Source of the DNA: an uncultured Alcanivorax sp.
GTDB lineage: Bacteria > Pseudomonadota > Gammaproteobacteria > Pseudomonadales > Alcanivoracaceae
Direction of reading: 5' to 3'
DNA length: 64,000 bases
NCBI RefSeq assembly: GCF_947258575.1
Contig: NZ_CAMYIV010000004.1
Coordinates: 62,001 to 126,000, forward strand
Shown piece by piece: positions 17,879 to 26,772 of this stretch (the stretch's first letter is position 1; each line of letters opens with the position of its first letter). A program made the translations under genes and the position numbers. The notes beneath the pieces were generated by a model. The model was not told the DNA's origin, searched no databases, and worked only from the letters and a program-made list of their open reading frames with translations.

Positions 17879-19180
17879 ATGGCAAAACAGGATCTTCTCG
17901 ACCGCCTCTACGCCCAGGTGGCCAATGAGGAAGACGCCCGAACCTGCACGGACATCAGTGATGCCGCCTGTCGGGAGGTGCCCGGGAATTTCTTTCGTAT
18001 CATCAGCGCGAACACCCTGACCAAGATCGGCGATCTGTTGATCAACCCGAAAACCGTGCTGGCCTGGCTGATCACCGCGGTAGGAGCGCCGTCTTACCTG
18101 GCGGCGTTACTGGTGCCCATTCGGGAATCCGGCTCGCTGATCCCCCAGTTGATGATCGGCGCCCTGGTGCGTCGCTACCCGGTACGCAAGGGCTTCTGGA
18201 CCCTGGGGGCGGCGCTGCAGGGGATTGCCGTGCTGGCAATGGCCGCCGCGGTCTGGTTACTGGAGGGAATGCAGGCAGGTCTGACGATTATCGGTTTGTT
18301 GGTGCTGTTCAGTATCAGTCGCGGCTTCTGCTCAGTGGCCATGAAGGATGTGCAGGGGAAATGCATCCCCAAGTCTCGCCGTGGTCGCCTTACCGGGTTG
18401 TCCGCCACGCTGTCGGGGGCGATCACGTTTGCGCTGTCACTGGTGATCTTCCGCGGGGGTGAGGACCCGTCCATGGCGTTCTATGGCGCGTTGTTGGCGT
18501 CGGCAGGGGTGGCCTGGTTGGTGGCTGCCGCGGTGTTCTTTACCGTCGATGAGTATCCTGGGGCCAGCGAAGGCGGCAACAACGCCTTCAAGGAAGCGCT
18601 GGCCAGCCTTGGCTTGCTGAAAACCGATGCCCCTTTTCGCCGCTTTGTGATCACCCGCGCCTTGCTGATGGCCTCGTCGCTGGCTTCACCGTTCCTGGTG
18701 CTGGTGGCCCAGGAGCAGGCTTCTCTACCGCTGCTGCTGGGCAGCTTTGTACTGGCCTCCAGTCTGGCCAGCACCGTCAGCGCCACGGTCTGGGGCTATA
18801 TGGCTGATACCTCCAGCCGCAATGTGATGGTGCGGGGTGGGGCGCTGGCGGCGCTGGTCTGTCTGCTGGCCGGTGGGCTTGCCGCGTGGGGGCCGCAAGC
18901 GGATTGGCTCCACTGGTTGTACCCGTTGGCCTTCTTTGTGCTCGCCATTGCCCATGCCGGCGTGCGTATCGGCCGCAAGACCTACATGGTGGACATGGCC
19001 GGTGGCACCAAACGCACGGACTACACCGCCGTCAGTAATACCGTTATCGGCGTTCTATTGTTGGCGGTGGGTGGCATCAGTGCCGGGGTGGCGCTGTTGG
19101 GGAATGACTGGGCCTTGCTGGTGCTGGGGGGGATGGGAGCGACAGGGGTCGTCAGTGGGAGATTGCTGAAAGACGTGTAA
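17879..19180 (+). CDS. Putative MFS-type transporter
   Basis: A 433-residue protein with about 12 hydrophobic segments after a soluble N-terminus of some 50 residues. It has an MFS-like middle loop (about residues 230-250, VDEYPGASEGGNNAFKEAL) and Arg-rich cytoplasmic loops (RRYPVRKG, KSRRGRLTG). A classical MFS signature is not obvious, and substrate is unknown. It is divergent from the 17273-17788 membrane protein, with a 90-bp gap for both promoters. Confidence 0.7.
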   Translation: MAKQDLLDRLYAQVANEEDARTCTDISDAACREVPGNFFRIISANTLTKIGDLLINPKTVLAWLITAVGAPSYLAALLVPIRESGSLIPQLMIGALVRRYPVRKGFWTLGAALQGIAVLAMAAAVWLLEGMQAGLTIIGLLVLFSISRGFCSVAMKDVQGKCIPKSRRGRLTGLSATLSGAITFALSLVIFRGGEDPSMAFYGALLASAGVAWLVAAAVFFTVDEYPGASEGGNNAFKEALASLGLLKTDAPFRRFVITRALLMASSLASPFLVLVAQEQASLPLLLGSFVLASSLASTVSATVWGYMADTSSRNVMVRGGALAALVCLLAGGLAAWGPQADWLHWLYPLAFFVLAIAHAGVRIGRKTYMVDMAGGTKRTDYTAVSNTVIGVLLLAVGGISAGVALLGNDWALLVLGGMGATGVVSGRLLKDV

Positions 19181-19267
19181 GTGATATCTCAAAACGATGT
19201 GCAAAACTTTACATTCCGGATGGACCGGCTAGGCTCCTTCGTTATTTCAAACGAAGGGAAGGGAACG

Positions 19268-19885
19268 ATGAAAAATGTGTTTGTGGGGGTATGTTTGCTG
19301 GGGCTGACGTCGGCTGTACTGGCTCAAGAGCCTTCCGGCTTCATGGTTGGTGGTGGCTTGTCGCTGGACCGGGGGGATTTCGGGGAACAGTTGGAAGATG
19401 AGTTTCAGGCGTTCGTGTCTCAGGACATTACCACCGATGATGATGGCTTCGATACCGGCCTTGATGCCTATATCGGCTACGCCTTCGGAGGGGCTTCCAG
19501 CCTGCGTTTCGGCTACCGGAAATTCGGTGAGCAGAGCGGCGATATCAATGTCTCGGGCCTCGGTTTCGGTGGCTACAGCGTGGAAGCGGATGGTACATAC
19601 CTGGCGGCTGATCTGTTGTTCCCGCTCAGTGAAAATTTCTACCTGGGTGGAACCCTGGGGCTACAGAACTGGGATGGTGACATCACTCTGAGTGCTCCCG
19701 GTGTTCGGGATCGGCTTTCTGAAGATGGCAGGGATTTCTTCTTTGGTCTGCGTACCAAATACCTTATCAATGAGGGGCGCGCCGCTCTGGTAGCTAGCTA
19801 TAACCGTTACAGTTTTGAGGTTGAGGGAGGAGATGACCTGAAATACAGCAGCCTTCAGTTGGGTCTGGAAGCGTATTTCTTTTAA
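19268..19885 (+). CDS. Outer-membrane beta-barrel protein, porin-like
   Basis: A 205-residue protein with a signal peptide (VGVCLLGLTSAVLAQ). The Gly- and Asp-rich strands alternate, e.g. GLDAYIGYAFGG, LRFGYRKFGE and LYLGGTLGLQNW-like segments, and the chain ends LGLEAYFF with aromatic residues, as barrels do. I start at ATG 19268, which has AAGGGAAGGGAA upstream; a GTG at 19181 is in frame but reads as non-secreted sequence. Function unknown; it follows the transporter by 87 bp. Confidence 0.75.
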   Translation: MKNVFVGVCLLGLTSAVLAQEPSGFMVGGGLSLDRGDFGEQLEDEFQAFVSQDITTDDDGFDTGLDAYIGYAFGGASSLRFGYRKFGEQSGDINVSGLGFGGYSVEADGTYLAADLLFPLSENFYLGGTLGLQNWDGDITLSAPGVRDRLSEDGRDFFFGLRTKYLINEGRAALVASYNRYSFEVEGGDDLKYSSLQLGLEAYFF

Positions 19886-19905
19886 GGTTTGCAGAGGTAG
19901 GGCCG

Positions 19906-19932
19906 GTAGGGCCTGGCAGAATCAGGCCCTAC
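19906..19932. terminator. Hairpin between convergent genes, overlapping the trmB stop
   Basis: Perfect 10-bp inverted repeat GTAGGGCCTG/CAGGCCCTAC with a 7-base loop. It includes the trmB stop codon (19929-19931). There is no T-tract, so termination is plausible but unproven. Confidence 0.45.
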
Positions 19933-20645
19933 GACTTCTCGAACAACAAATCCCACACCCCGTGCCCGAGCTTTTCTCCGCGGCGTTCAAACTTGGTTTC
20001 CGGGCGCCATGACGGCCGTGGTGAGAATTGTCCGGCACCGGCCGTGTTGGTGAATCCTTCGGCACCGTTCATCACTTCCATCATGTATTCGGAATAATTC
20101 TCCCAGTCCGTGGCCATGTGCAGCACGCCGCCGGGTTGCAGCTTGCGATGCACCAGAGCCACCCAGGCGGGCTGGACGATGCGGCGCTTGTGGTGCTTTT
20201 TCTTGTGCCAGGGGTCGGGGAAATAGAGCTGGACCCGGGCCAGGCTGTTATCGGGAATACACAGCTCGAGAATCTCCACCGCGTCATCGCAGTAGCTGCG
20301 CAGGTTGTTCAGGCCGCGCTGCTGGATTTCCATCAGCAGGGCCCCCACGCCAGGGCGATGCACTTCGATACCGATAAAATCCTTGTCTGGATCGGCCTGT
20401 GCCATATCCGCCAGGGAGTGGCCCATGCCGTAGCCGATTTCCAGAACCCGAGGGGCATCGCGACCGAAGACCGCTTGTGGATCCAGCACTCCATCGGCGC
20501 GCTCCAGGCCAAATTGCGGCCAGAGGCTATCCAGGGCATTACGCTGTCCGGCGGTGAGGCGGCCCTCGCGCAACACAAAGCTGCGCACCTTGCGCATGAC
20601 CTTGCCGGTTTCCGGGTCTTGATCCTGTTTGATGAAATCGAGCAT
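19929..20645 (-). CDS. trmB: tRNA (guanine-N7)-methyltransferase
   Basis: A 238-residue SAM-dependent enzyme that makes m7G46 in tRNA. Motifs: [15 protein letters not shown] (SAM site, near residue 69), [28 protein letters not shown] (substrate-binding PDPW-KK segment), [14 protein letters not shown], and [17 protein letters not shown] at the C-terminus. Length is standard. Located after thiG on the same strand. Confidence 0.97.
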   Translation of the reverse strand: MLDFIKQDQDPETGKVMRKVRSFVLREGRLTAGQRNALDSLWPQFGLERADGVLDPQAVFGRDAPRVLEIGYGMGHSLADMAQADPDKDFIGIEVHRPGVGALLMEIQQRGLNNLRSYCDDAVEILELCIPDNSLARVQLYFPDPWHKKKHHKRRIVQPAWVALVHRKLQPGGVLHMATDWENYSEYMMEVMNGAEGFTNTAGAGQFSPRPSWRPETKFERRGEKLGHGVWDLLFEKS

Positions 20646-20776
20646 GGGGCTGCCAGGTGAGTTGAAGCGGGGAGCGATTGTAGCAAAAACCGCGAGTGGG
20701 TGGGGTTCACGTCACCTTGATGGCAAGTGGGTGATTATCACCCTGCAAGTCATGGTATTGAAAACCCCATTACCCC

Positions 20777-20813
20777 GGCGCCGACTCTCCCCCAAGATCG
20801 GCGCCTTTTTTTT
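20777..20813 (+). terminator. Plus-strand intrinsic terminator with no known plus-strand gene
   Basis: GGCGCCGA/TCGGCGCC stem (8 bp, 13-base loop) followed by T8 on the plus strand. Both flanking genes (trmB, thiG) are on the minus strand, where the same hairpin has no U-tract after it. It therefore points to a small transcript running left to right in 20646-20776, or it serves thiG imperfectly. Confidence 0.75.
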
Positions 20814-21591
20814 ATCGACTGATGCCGTCCAGCGGTGAAGAGGCCGAGGCATACGCCTTTCGGGGCATGCGCCCGGCCAGGAAAGCTTCGCGCCCGGCCT
20901 CGATCGCTTTTCTCATGGCGGAAGCCATCAATACTGGTTTCTGTGCATGGGCCACGGCGGAGTTGAGCAGCACGCCGTCACAGCCCATTTCCATGGCCAG
21001 GGCGGCGTCGGAGGCGGTGCCGACGCCGGCATCCACGATGATGGGCACGTTCGCCTCTTCCAGGATCAGACGGATACTGTGCGGGTTGAGAATGCCCAGG
21101 CCGGACCCGATCAGTGAACCCAGCGGCATTACCGCCACACAGCCCATGTCTTCCAGTTCCTTGGCCACAATCGGGTCATCGTTGGTATAGACCATCACCT
21201 TGAAGCCGTCATCGATCAGTTCCCGGGCCGCTCGCAGGGTGTGGGTAATGTTCGGATACAGGGTTTTCTGGTCACCCAGCACTTCCAGCTTTACCAGATC
21301 ATGGCCGTCCAGCAGTTCCCGCGCCAGCTTGCAACAGCGCACCGCATCCTCGGCGGAGAAACAGCCGGCGGTGTTGGGCAGGATGGTGTACTTGTCCGGG
21401 TTAATGAAATCCAGCAGGTTGGGCTCGTCTGCGTTCTGGCCAATATTGGTACGGCGAATGGCCACGGTGACGATCTCGGCGCCACTGGTTTCGATAGCCT
21501 CGCGGGTTTCCTCGAAATCCTTGTACTTGCCGGTGCCGATCAGCAGTCGGGAAGAATAGGTGTTGCCGGCAATAGTGAGCAGGTCGGACAT
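20812..21591 (-). CDS. thiG: Thiazole synthase ThiG
   Basis: A 259-residue TIM-barrel enzyme that builds the thiazole phosphate of thiamine from deoxyxylulose phosphate, dehydroglycine and ThiS-thiocarboxylate. The active-site Lys lies in [16 protein letters not shown]; other hallmarks are [33 protein letters not shown] and [18 protein letters not shown]. It follows thiS by 52 bp in the same direction. Confidence 0.97.
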   Translation of the reverse strand: MSDLLTIAGNTYSSRLLIGTGKYKDFEETREAIETSGAEIVTVAIRRTNIGQNADEPNLLDFINPDKYTILPNTAGCFSAEDAVRCCKLARELLDGHDLVKLEVLGDQKTLYPNITHTLRAARELIDDGFKVMVYTNDDPIVAKELEDMGCVAVMPLGSLIGSGLGILNPHSIRLILEEANVPIIVDAGVGTASDAALAMEMGCDGVLLNSAVAHAQKPVLMASAMRKAIEAGREAFLAGRMPRKAYASASSPLDGISR

Positions 21592-21643
21592 GGGGCCTCG
21601 CCTCGGTTCGGGTTACTGCGTAATAAATAGGGTCCGGGTGGTG

Positions 21644-21841
21644 TCAGCCACCGCCGATGGCATGGACGATTTCCACCACATCGCCATCGTTCAGGGTGAA
21701 ATCGTCATGCTGACTTTTCGGGACGATGTCCCGGTTCACTTCCACCGCCAGGCGGCGGCCGGCCAGATTCAGCTGAGTGACCAGATCCGCGATGGTGGTG
21801 CCATCCAGAGTCAGGGTATCGCCGTTGACGGTAAGCTTCAT
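21644..21841 (-). CDS. thiS: Sulfur-carrier protein ThiS
   Basis: A 65-residue ubiquitin-like protein ending in the Gly-rich tail AIGGG, whose last Gly is adenylated and thiocarboxylated before donating sulfur to ThiG. The start MKLTVNGD is taken at 21841. It lies 8 bp downstream of the DUF423 gene and just upstream of thiG. Confidence 0.93.
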   Translation of the reverse strand: MKLTVNGDTLTLDGTTIADLVTQLNLAGRRLAVEVNRDIVPKSQHDDFTLNDGDVVEIVHAIGGG

Positions 21842-21849
21842 GATAGAGA

Positions 21850-22218
21850 TCAAACTGCCTTGAACAGGGACCAGGCCAGCATCAGCCAGCCAATGATCAG
21901 TGCGGTGCCGCCCAGCGGGGTAATGGCGCCGATCCATTTCTGACCGCTGAGCACCAGCACATACAGGCTACCACTGAAAACCAGGGTGCCGGCAAACAGC
22001 ACCCAGCCAGCGGTGACCATGCCGCTGGCGCCAAACGCCTTGGCCAGCAACCCACACAGCAGCATCGCCAGGGCATGGTAGAAATGGTATTCGCTGGCGG
22101 TGGACCACACGGCAAGCATGGATTCATCCACGCGGGATTTCAGGCCATGGGCACCGAAGGCGCCGAGGATAACGGCCAGTGCGCCGTTAAGGGCGCCGAG
22201 TACGAGGAGAATTTTCAT
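21850..22218 (-). CDS. DUF423 small membrane protein
   Basis: A 122-residue, four-helix membrane protein with the DUF423 N-terminal hallmark LGALNGALAVILGAFGAHGLK. Helices lie near residues 3-22, 47-63, 70-92 and 97-118. Function unknown. Start ATG 22218 has GAGGAGA upstream; an earlier in-frame start would add 13 residues unlike the family. It leads the thiSG operon here. Confidence 0.85.
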   Translation of the reverse strand: MKILLVLGALNGALAVILGAFGAHGLKSRVDESMLAVWSTASEYHFYHALAMLLCGLLAKAFGASGMVTAGWVLFAGTLVFSGSLYVLVLSGQKWIGAITPLGGTALIIGWLMLAWSLFKAV

Positions 22219-22273
22219 GGACGGTATGTTACCCGCTTGCAGGCATGCGCGCAGCACGTAACCGGTGAAAATA

Positions 22274-22300
22274 AAAAGCCCCTCGAAGGAGGGGCTTTTT
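22274..22300 (-). terminator. Terminator of rpoH
   Basis: AAAAAGCCCCTC/GAGGGGCTTTTT hairpin 11 bp after the rpoH stop. It is symmetric with A/T tracts on both sides, so it may work in both directions. Confidence 0.92.
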
Positions 22301-22310
22301 GCGGTCGGCG

Positions 22311-23174
22311 TTACGCTGCGATGGCGTTACGCAGCTTTTTGATGGCGTTGTTTTCCAACTGGCGGATACGCTCGGCGGACACGCCGTACTCGTTCGCCAG
22401 GTCCTGCAGGGTGGACTTCTGATCGGCCAGCCAGCGGCGCTCGAGGATGTCGCGGCTGCGTTCGTCCAGCGCCATCAGGGCTGAGCCCAGTTGGCGGCTT
22501 TCCCGTTCCTGCTGATCCTGTTCGGCCAGCAGGTCCGCGGGATCGCTGTTGTCGCTGTGCAGGTACGCGGCCGGGGACACTACGGTGCTGTCCTCGTCGT
22601 CGTTGGTGGGGCCATCGAAACTGGCGTCGTAGGCACCCAGGCGGCCTTCCATTTCTTTTACCTGGATGGCAGTAACGCCCAGATCATCGGCCACTCGTTG
22701 CGCTTCTTCCATGCTCAGGCGACCCAGGCGCTTCTTTTGCCCGCGCAGGTTGAAGAACAGTTTGCGCTGGGCCTTGGTGGTGGCCACTTTGACGATGCGC
22801 CAGTTCTTGATCACATATTCGTGGATTTCCGCCTTGATCCAGTGCACCGCGAAGCTCACCAGGCGTACGCCCTTGGTGGGGTCGAAGCGTTTCACCGCTT
22901 TCATCAGGCCCACATTGCCTTCCTGGACCAGGTCGCCCAGGGGCAAACCATAGCCGGTGTAGCTGCGGGCGATGTGCACTACGAACCGCAGGTGCGCGAG
23001 TACCAAGTTGCGGGCGGCATCCACGTCCTGTTCGTAGAAATACTGTCCTGCCAAACGTTGTTCGTCGTCTGCGCTGAGAACCGGCACGGCATTAACGGCT
23101 CGCATGTAGGCGTCCAGGTTATTACCCGGTACGGCCAACATCAGCGCCTGTGCTTGCGTTGAAGGGTTTGTCAT
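22311..23174 (-). CDS. rpoH: RNA polymerase heat-shock sigma factor (sigma-32)
   Basis: A 287-residue sigma factor. Region 2 shows HLRFVVHIARSYTGYGLPLGDLVQEGNVGLMKAVKRFDP; the RpoH box QRKLFFNLR follows. Region 4 ends with LQDLANEYGVSAERIRQLENNAIKKLR. It directs RNA polymerase to heat-shock genes. I use ATG 23174 (MTNPSTQ), with GAGGAGA upstream; the frame stays open further but is not sigma-like. A perfect CIRCE operator lies 54 bp upstream, so HrcA probably adds a repressor layer. It follows ftsX on the same strand, as in many gammaproteobacteria. Confidence 0.97.
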   Translation of the reverse strand: MTNPSTQAQALMLAVPGNNLDAYMRAVNAVPVLSADDEQRLAGQYFYEQDVDAARNLVLAHLRFVVHIARSYTGYGLPLGDLVQEGNVGLMKAVKRFDPTKGVRLVSFAVHWIKAEIHEYVIKNWRIVKVATTKAQRKLFFNLRGQKKRLGRLSMEEAQRVADDLGVTAIQVKEMEGRLGAYDASFDGPTNDDEDSTVVSPAAYLHSDNSDPADLLAEQDQQERESRQLGSALMALDERSRDILERRWLADQKSTLQDLANEYGVSAERIRQLENNAIKKLRNAIAA

Positions 23175-23227
23175 GCGCGTTGTCTCCTCGTTGAAGACCA
23201 GTCTATGTCCTGTATGTGCCGCTGATC

Positions 23228-23254
23228 TTAGCACTCGGTTCTTTGGAGTGCTAA
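23228..23254 (-). promoter_or_regulatory. CIRCE element (HrcA operator) upstream of rpoH
   Basis: TTAGCACTC at 23228-23236, nine bases, GAGTGCTAA at 23246-23254: an exact match to the consensus CIRCE inverted repeat bound by HrcA. It lies 54 bp upstream of the rpoH start codon. On the minus strand a TATTAG hexamer overlaps its upstream edge, so binding could block the -10 region or the transcription start. Confidence 0.92.
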
Positions 23255-23381
23255 TAGGCAAAAAGGTTCCCGCCGATTGAGAGGGTCGATGGAGCAATCA
23301 CCAAGTCTAGGCCGGCCATGTGAACCGGGGATGAACAGGGAATTGGACACGGATGGAGGGGGGAAGGTTCCGGGGGCTGTC

Positions 23382-23532
23382 GCAAGCTACAAGCTTCAAG
23401 CTGCAACACGAGGGTGTGGTGCTGCCAGCGGATATGGATAGGCTTCGCGCTGCAGCCCTTGGGCGCGGGCACGGCCTACAGGATTAGGATGCGGCCCTGA
23501 CCGCGCCTTGCAGCTTGAAGCTTGTAGCTTGC
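23382..23532. repeat. Family B inverted repeat, copy 1 (25-bp perfect arms)
   Basis: Arms at 23382-23406 and 23508-23532 are perfect reverse complements (GCAAGCTACAAGC... / ...GCTTGTAGCTTGC) separated by 101 bp. The right arm ends 3 bp before the ftsX stop codon. With the CIRCE and promoter this accounts for the whole 361-bp gap between rpoH and ftsX. Confidence 0.9.
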
Positions 23533-23535
23533 AAC

Positions 23536-24564
23536 TCAAAAATTCGGCTCGATATCGCCCAGGTGCCGGCCCACGGCCAACCAGGCGCCCAGAAGCCCCA
23601 GGATGCCGCTGAATGCGGGCAGGATGATCAGGCTGGATGCGGCCATGGAGGTGAGTGACTCCTCACTATTGTACAGGGCCAGTAGTTCGTCGATGGGCCC
23701 GCCTAGCCACCACAGGGCCACCTGTACAAGGATGACTGCCGTCGCGCCGCCGGCAAAGCCGAAGCAGAAACCGGAGTAGAGGAAGGGTCGGCGCACGAAG
23801 CCGTCGGTGCCGCCGACGATCTTCACCACCACGATTTCCTCCCGGCGGCTTTCGATGGCCAGGCGGATGGTGTTCACCACCACCAGCACCACGGCGGCGG
23901 CCAGCGCCAGGGTGAGAGCGGAAATCAGCCGTTCGCCCAGTTCTATCAGGGCATGCAGACGGCGCACCCACTCCACGTCCAGCTGAACCAGATCCACCCC
24001 GTCCGCCTCTGCGAGGCGGTTTTCCAGGGCGCGCAGGGTGACCGGGTCGGTCTCGTCCGGGTAGACCACAATCAGCGGCGGCAGCGGGTTGTCCGGCAGG
24101 GCCTCCAACACGTCGCCAAAGCCGGACAGGGCCTTGAATTCCGCCAACGCCTGCTCCCGGGTAATCACCTCGGTGCGGCTGATGTTGTCCAGCCCTTGCC
24201 AGTCCCGGGCCAGATCACGCTGGCGCTGCTCGCTGATATTCATTTCCATAAACACGGACAGGTGGGCATTGCCGTCCCAGCCGCGGGTAATGGCACGGGC
24301 ATTATCCAGCAGCACCGCCAGCCCGGCAGGCAGTGCCAGGGCGATGGCGATCACCAGAATGGTCATGGCACTGCTGGTACGTGCGGCGTTAAGCCGTTGC
24401 AGGGCATCCTTGAAGGAGTCCTGATGGTGTTGACGCCAGCTGCGGAAACGGTCCTGCAGGGAGGTGCGGGCACTGTGCGCCCCGGCCACCCGGCGCACTC
24501 GCTCCGGTTTCTGGCGGTTGGCCTTGATCGGGGTGGCGTTTCTGGGCCCCTTGTTAGCTGCCAT
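23536..24564 (-). CDS. ftsX: Cell-division membrane protein FtsX
   Basis: A 342-residue inner-membrane protein that couples the FtsE ATPase to periplasmic septal wall hydrolases. A basic cytoplasmic N-terminus of about 65 residues precedes helix 1 (SAMTILVIAIALALPAGLAVLL). A periplasmic domain follows (about residues 90-215), then three helices with ESRREEIVVVKIVGGTDGFVRRPFLYSG, typical of FtsX. It overlaps ftsE by 11 bp. Confidence 0.95.
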   Translation of the reverse strand: MAANKGPRNATPIKANRQKPERVRRVAGAHSARTSLQDRFRSWRQHHQDSFKDALQRLNAARTSSAMTILVIAIALALPAGLAVLLDNARAITRGWDGNAHLSVFMEMNISEQRQRDLARDWQGLDNISRTEVITREQALAEFKALSGFGDVLEALPDNPLPPLIVVYPDETDPVTLRALENRLAEADGVDLVQLDVEWVRRLHALIELGERLISALTLALAAAVVLVVVNTIRLAIESRREEIVVVKIVGGTDGFVRRPFLYSGFCFGFAGGATAVILVQVALWWLGGPIDELLALYNSEESLTSMAASSLIILPAFSGILGLLGAWLAVGRHLGDIEPNF

Positions 24565-25237
24565 GGTGGCCCCCTTCGTCGCCGTCGTGGATCAGGCGCC
24601 CCTCACGCAGGGTCAGCAGGCGGTGGTTATAGCGGGCGATCAGGCTCAGGTCGTGGGTGGCGATCAGCACGGCTACACCAACCCGGGCGAAATCCTTGAA
24701 CAGGTCCATGATCTCCTCGGAGAGGGCCGGGTCCAGGTTACCGGTAGGTTCGTCCGCCAGCAGCAGCGGCGGCTTGTTGACCACCGCCCGGGCGATACCC
24801 ACGCGCTGCTGCTCGCCGCCGGAGAGCATGATCGGGTTTAACTTTTCCTTGTCCAACAGGCCCACCTTGTCGAGTGCGGCGCGCACCCGTTTGCCGATAT
24901 CGCTGCGCGCATAGCCGGCGATAATCAGCGGCAGGGCCACGTTGTCGAACACGGTCCGATCGAACAGCAATTGGTGGTTCTGGTGAACCATGCCGATCTT
25001 GCGGCGCAGCAGTGGGATCTGCCGGTTGCCGAAGCCATTCAGATTCTGGTTATCAATGAGTACCTGACCCTGGGTGGGACGCTCCAGCATCATGATCAGT
25101 TTCAACAGGGTGGATTTGCCCGCCCCGGAATGACCGGTCAAAAACGTCAGCTGCCCGGCGGGGAGCGTGAAGCTCACCTTGCTGAGTGCGTCTTTGCCGT
25201 TCGGGTAGCGTTTGCTGACCCGGTCAAACTGAATCAT
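24554..25237 (-). CDS. ftsE: Cell-division ABC ATPase FtsE
   Basis: A 227-residue ABC ATPase. Walker [11 protein letters not shown]-loop VHQNHQLL, signature [14 protein letters not shown], Walker [13 protein letters not shown] and H-loop ATHD are all present. With FtsX it activates septal peptidoglycan hydrolysis. Start ATG 25237 ([14 protein letters not shown]) is family-like; an upstream in-frame ATG lies inside a repeat. Confidence 0.97.
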   Translation of the reverse strand: MIQFDRVSKRYPNGKDALSKVSFTLPAGQLTFLTGHSGAGKSTLLKLIMMLERPTQGQVLIDNQNLNGFGNRQIPLLRRKIGMVHQNHQLLFDRTVFDNVALPLIIAGYARSDIGKRVRAALDKVGLLDKEKLNPIMLSGGEQQRVGIARAVVNKPPLLLADEPTGNLDPALSEEIMDLFKDFARVGVAVLIATHDLSLIARYNHRLLTLREGRLIHDGDEGGHHGS

Positions 25238-25251
25238 GAGAGTCCTTAAGC

Positions 25252-25363
25252 AGCTACAAGCTTCAAGCTGCAAGCTCCAAGGAAAACAAGTGTGCGCGGC
25301 GAGGACGGTGCCAATGGCAGTGTTTGTCTCGCGTTGCAGCTTGAGGCTTGTAGCTTGAAGCTG
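25252..25363. repeat. Family B inverted repeat, copy 2
   Basis: Arms AGCTACAAGCTTCAAGCTGC at 25252-25271 and its reverse complement with one mismatch at 25336-25355; a TTGAAGCTGG tail extends to 25363, 2 bp from the ftsY stop. It lies between ftsY and ftsE; the same sequence family follows ftsX. Confidence 0.9.
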
Positions 25364-25365
25364 GT

Positions 25366-26562
25366 TTATCCCGCCACGTCTTCAAACAATGCCTGCACAA
25401 ATTCTTCCGCATGGAAGGGGCGCAGGTCTTCCAGTCGTTCCCCTACGCCGATAAAGCGAATCGGCAGGCCAGTGCGTTTGGCCAAGGCAAACAGGATACC
25501 CCCTTTGGCGGTGCCGTCGAGTTTGGTCAGTGCCAACCCGGTCACGCCGGCGGCATCGCGAAACTGTTCCGCCTGCTGGATGGCATTCTGGCCGGTGCCG
25601 GCGTCCAGTACCAGCAGCACTTCGTGGGGCGCATCCGGGATCAGTTTCTTCATCACCCGGGTGACCTTGGTGAGCTCCTCCATCAGGTTGCCGCGAGTGT
25701 GCAGGCGACCGGCGGTGTCGGCGATCAGCACGTCGGCGCCGCGGGACTGGGCGGCCTGGACCGCGTCATAGACTACCGAGGCGGAATCCGCGCCGGTGTG
25801 CTGTGCCACCACCGGGATGTCGTTGCGCTCGCCCCATACCTGCAGCTGCTCCACGGCAGCGGCGCGGAAGGTATCGCCAGCGGCCAGCATCACGCTCTTG
25901 CCTTCCGCCTTGAAGCGGCAGGCCAGCTTGCCGATGGTGGTGGTCTTGCCGACCCCGTTCACGCCGACCATCAGGATCACATAGGGTTTCTTGCTGCCGT
26001 AGATGGTGAGCGGTTGGTCCACTGGCACCAGCAGCTTGCGTAGTTCGTTCTGCAGGGACTCGTACAAGGCGTCAGCATCCACCAGTTCTTCGCGACTGAC
26101 CTGGCCGGTCAGTGCCTCGATGATCACGTCGGTGGCTTCCACGCCCACATCGGCGACCAGCAACTGGGTCTCGATTTCCTCGAAAATCTCGTCGTCGATT
26201 TCCTTGGCGCCCACCAGCAGGTCAGCCAGGCCCTTGCCCAAGCCCTTGCGGGTCTTGCCCAGGCCCAGCTTCATGCGTGTCCAGAAGCCTTCACCATTGT
26301 CACTGTCATCCGCCGGTTCGGCCTGGCTCTCGGCCTGTGGCGATGGTTGCGGGTCAGCGGCAGGGGCTTCAACGTGTGCAGTTGCCGGGGGAGTGACTGT
26401 GGGCTCGGGTTCGCCAGAGGCATTGTCTTGCGGGGCGGGTGCCGAGTCGGTGTCGTTCAGTTCATCGGCATCCACACCGGTAAACATGCGCTTCCAGAAA
26501 CCGGTCTTTTTTTCTTCCGGCTTGGGGGCGTTGTCGTCGTCGCGGGAAACTTCGTCGCTCAT
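25366..26562 (-). CDS. ftsY: Signal-recognition-particle receptor FtsY
   Basis: A 398-residue SRP GTPase that docks ribosome-SRP complexes at the membrane. The acidic, Pro-rich A-domain (about residues 1-95, including two FW-R-M segments, FWKRMF and FWTRMK) precedes the N domain and G domain. G-domain motifs are GVNGVGKTTTIGKLA, DTFRAAAVEQL, DTAGRL, TKLDGTAKGG and IGVGERLEDLRPF. The frame stays open for 1.5 kb upstream, but MSDEVSRDDD at 26562 is the natural start. The downstream ftsE follows after a repeat. Confidence 0.95.
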   Translation of the reverse strand: MSDEVSRDDDNAPKPEEKKTGFWKRMFTGVDADELNDTDSAPAPQDNASGEPEPTVTPPATAHVEAPAADPQPSPQAESQAEPADDSDNGEGFWTRMKLGLGKTRKGLGKGLADLLVGAKEIDDEIFEEIETQLLVADVGVEATDVIIEALTGQVSREELVDADALYESLQNELRKLLVPVDQPLTIYGSKKPYVILMVGVNGVGKTTTIGKLACRFKAEGKSVMLAAGDTFRAAAVEQLQVWGERNDIPVVAQHTGADSASVVYDAVQAAQSRGADVLIADTAGRLHTRGNLMEELTKVTRVMKKLIPDAPHEVLLVLDAGTGQNAIQQAEQFRDAAGVTGLALTKLDGTAKGGILFALAKRTGLPIRFIGVGERLEDLRPFHAEEFVQALFEDVAG

Positions 26563-26772
26563 GTTCAGTCTTATCCAATCGCGAAGAGGGTAAATCGGGC
26601 CTCTTCCTTTGCAATGAGGCTGCAAGGACAGGGCGGTAAACCGGTATGCTATGCCGGCGATAAATAAAATGCGCCCTCCTGCAGGCTGGACGTTCGCTAA
26701 CGAACGCGCGGCTATCCTAACACTTCGCTCACGGGGGAGCAGCTTCCGGGGGCGACACAATGAGGACAATGC

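Noticed and set aside
21592-22310. TPP riboswitch in front of thiS/thiG
   Set aside because: The genes follow a DUF423 gene with gaps of 8 and 52 bp, too short, and no THI-box-like sequence is seen.
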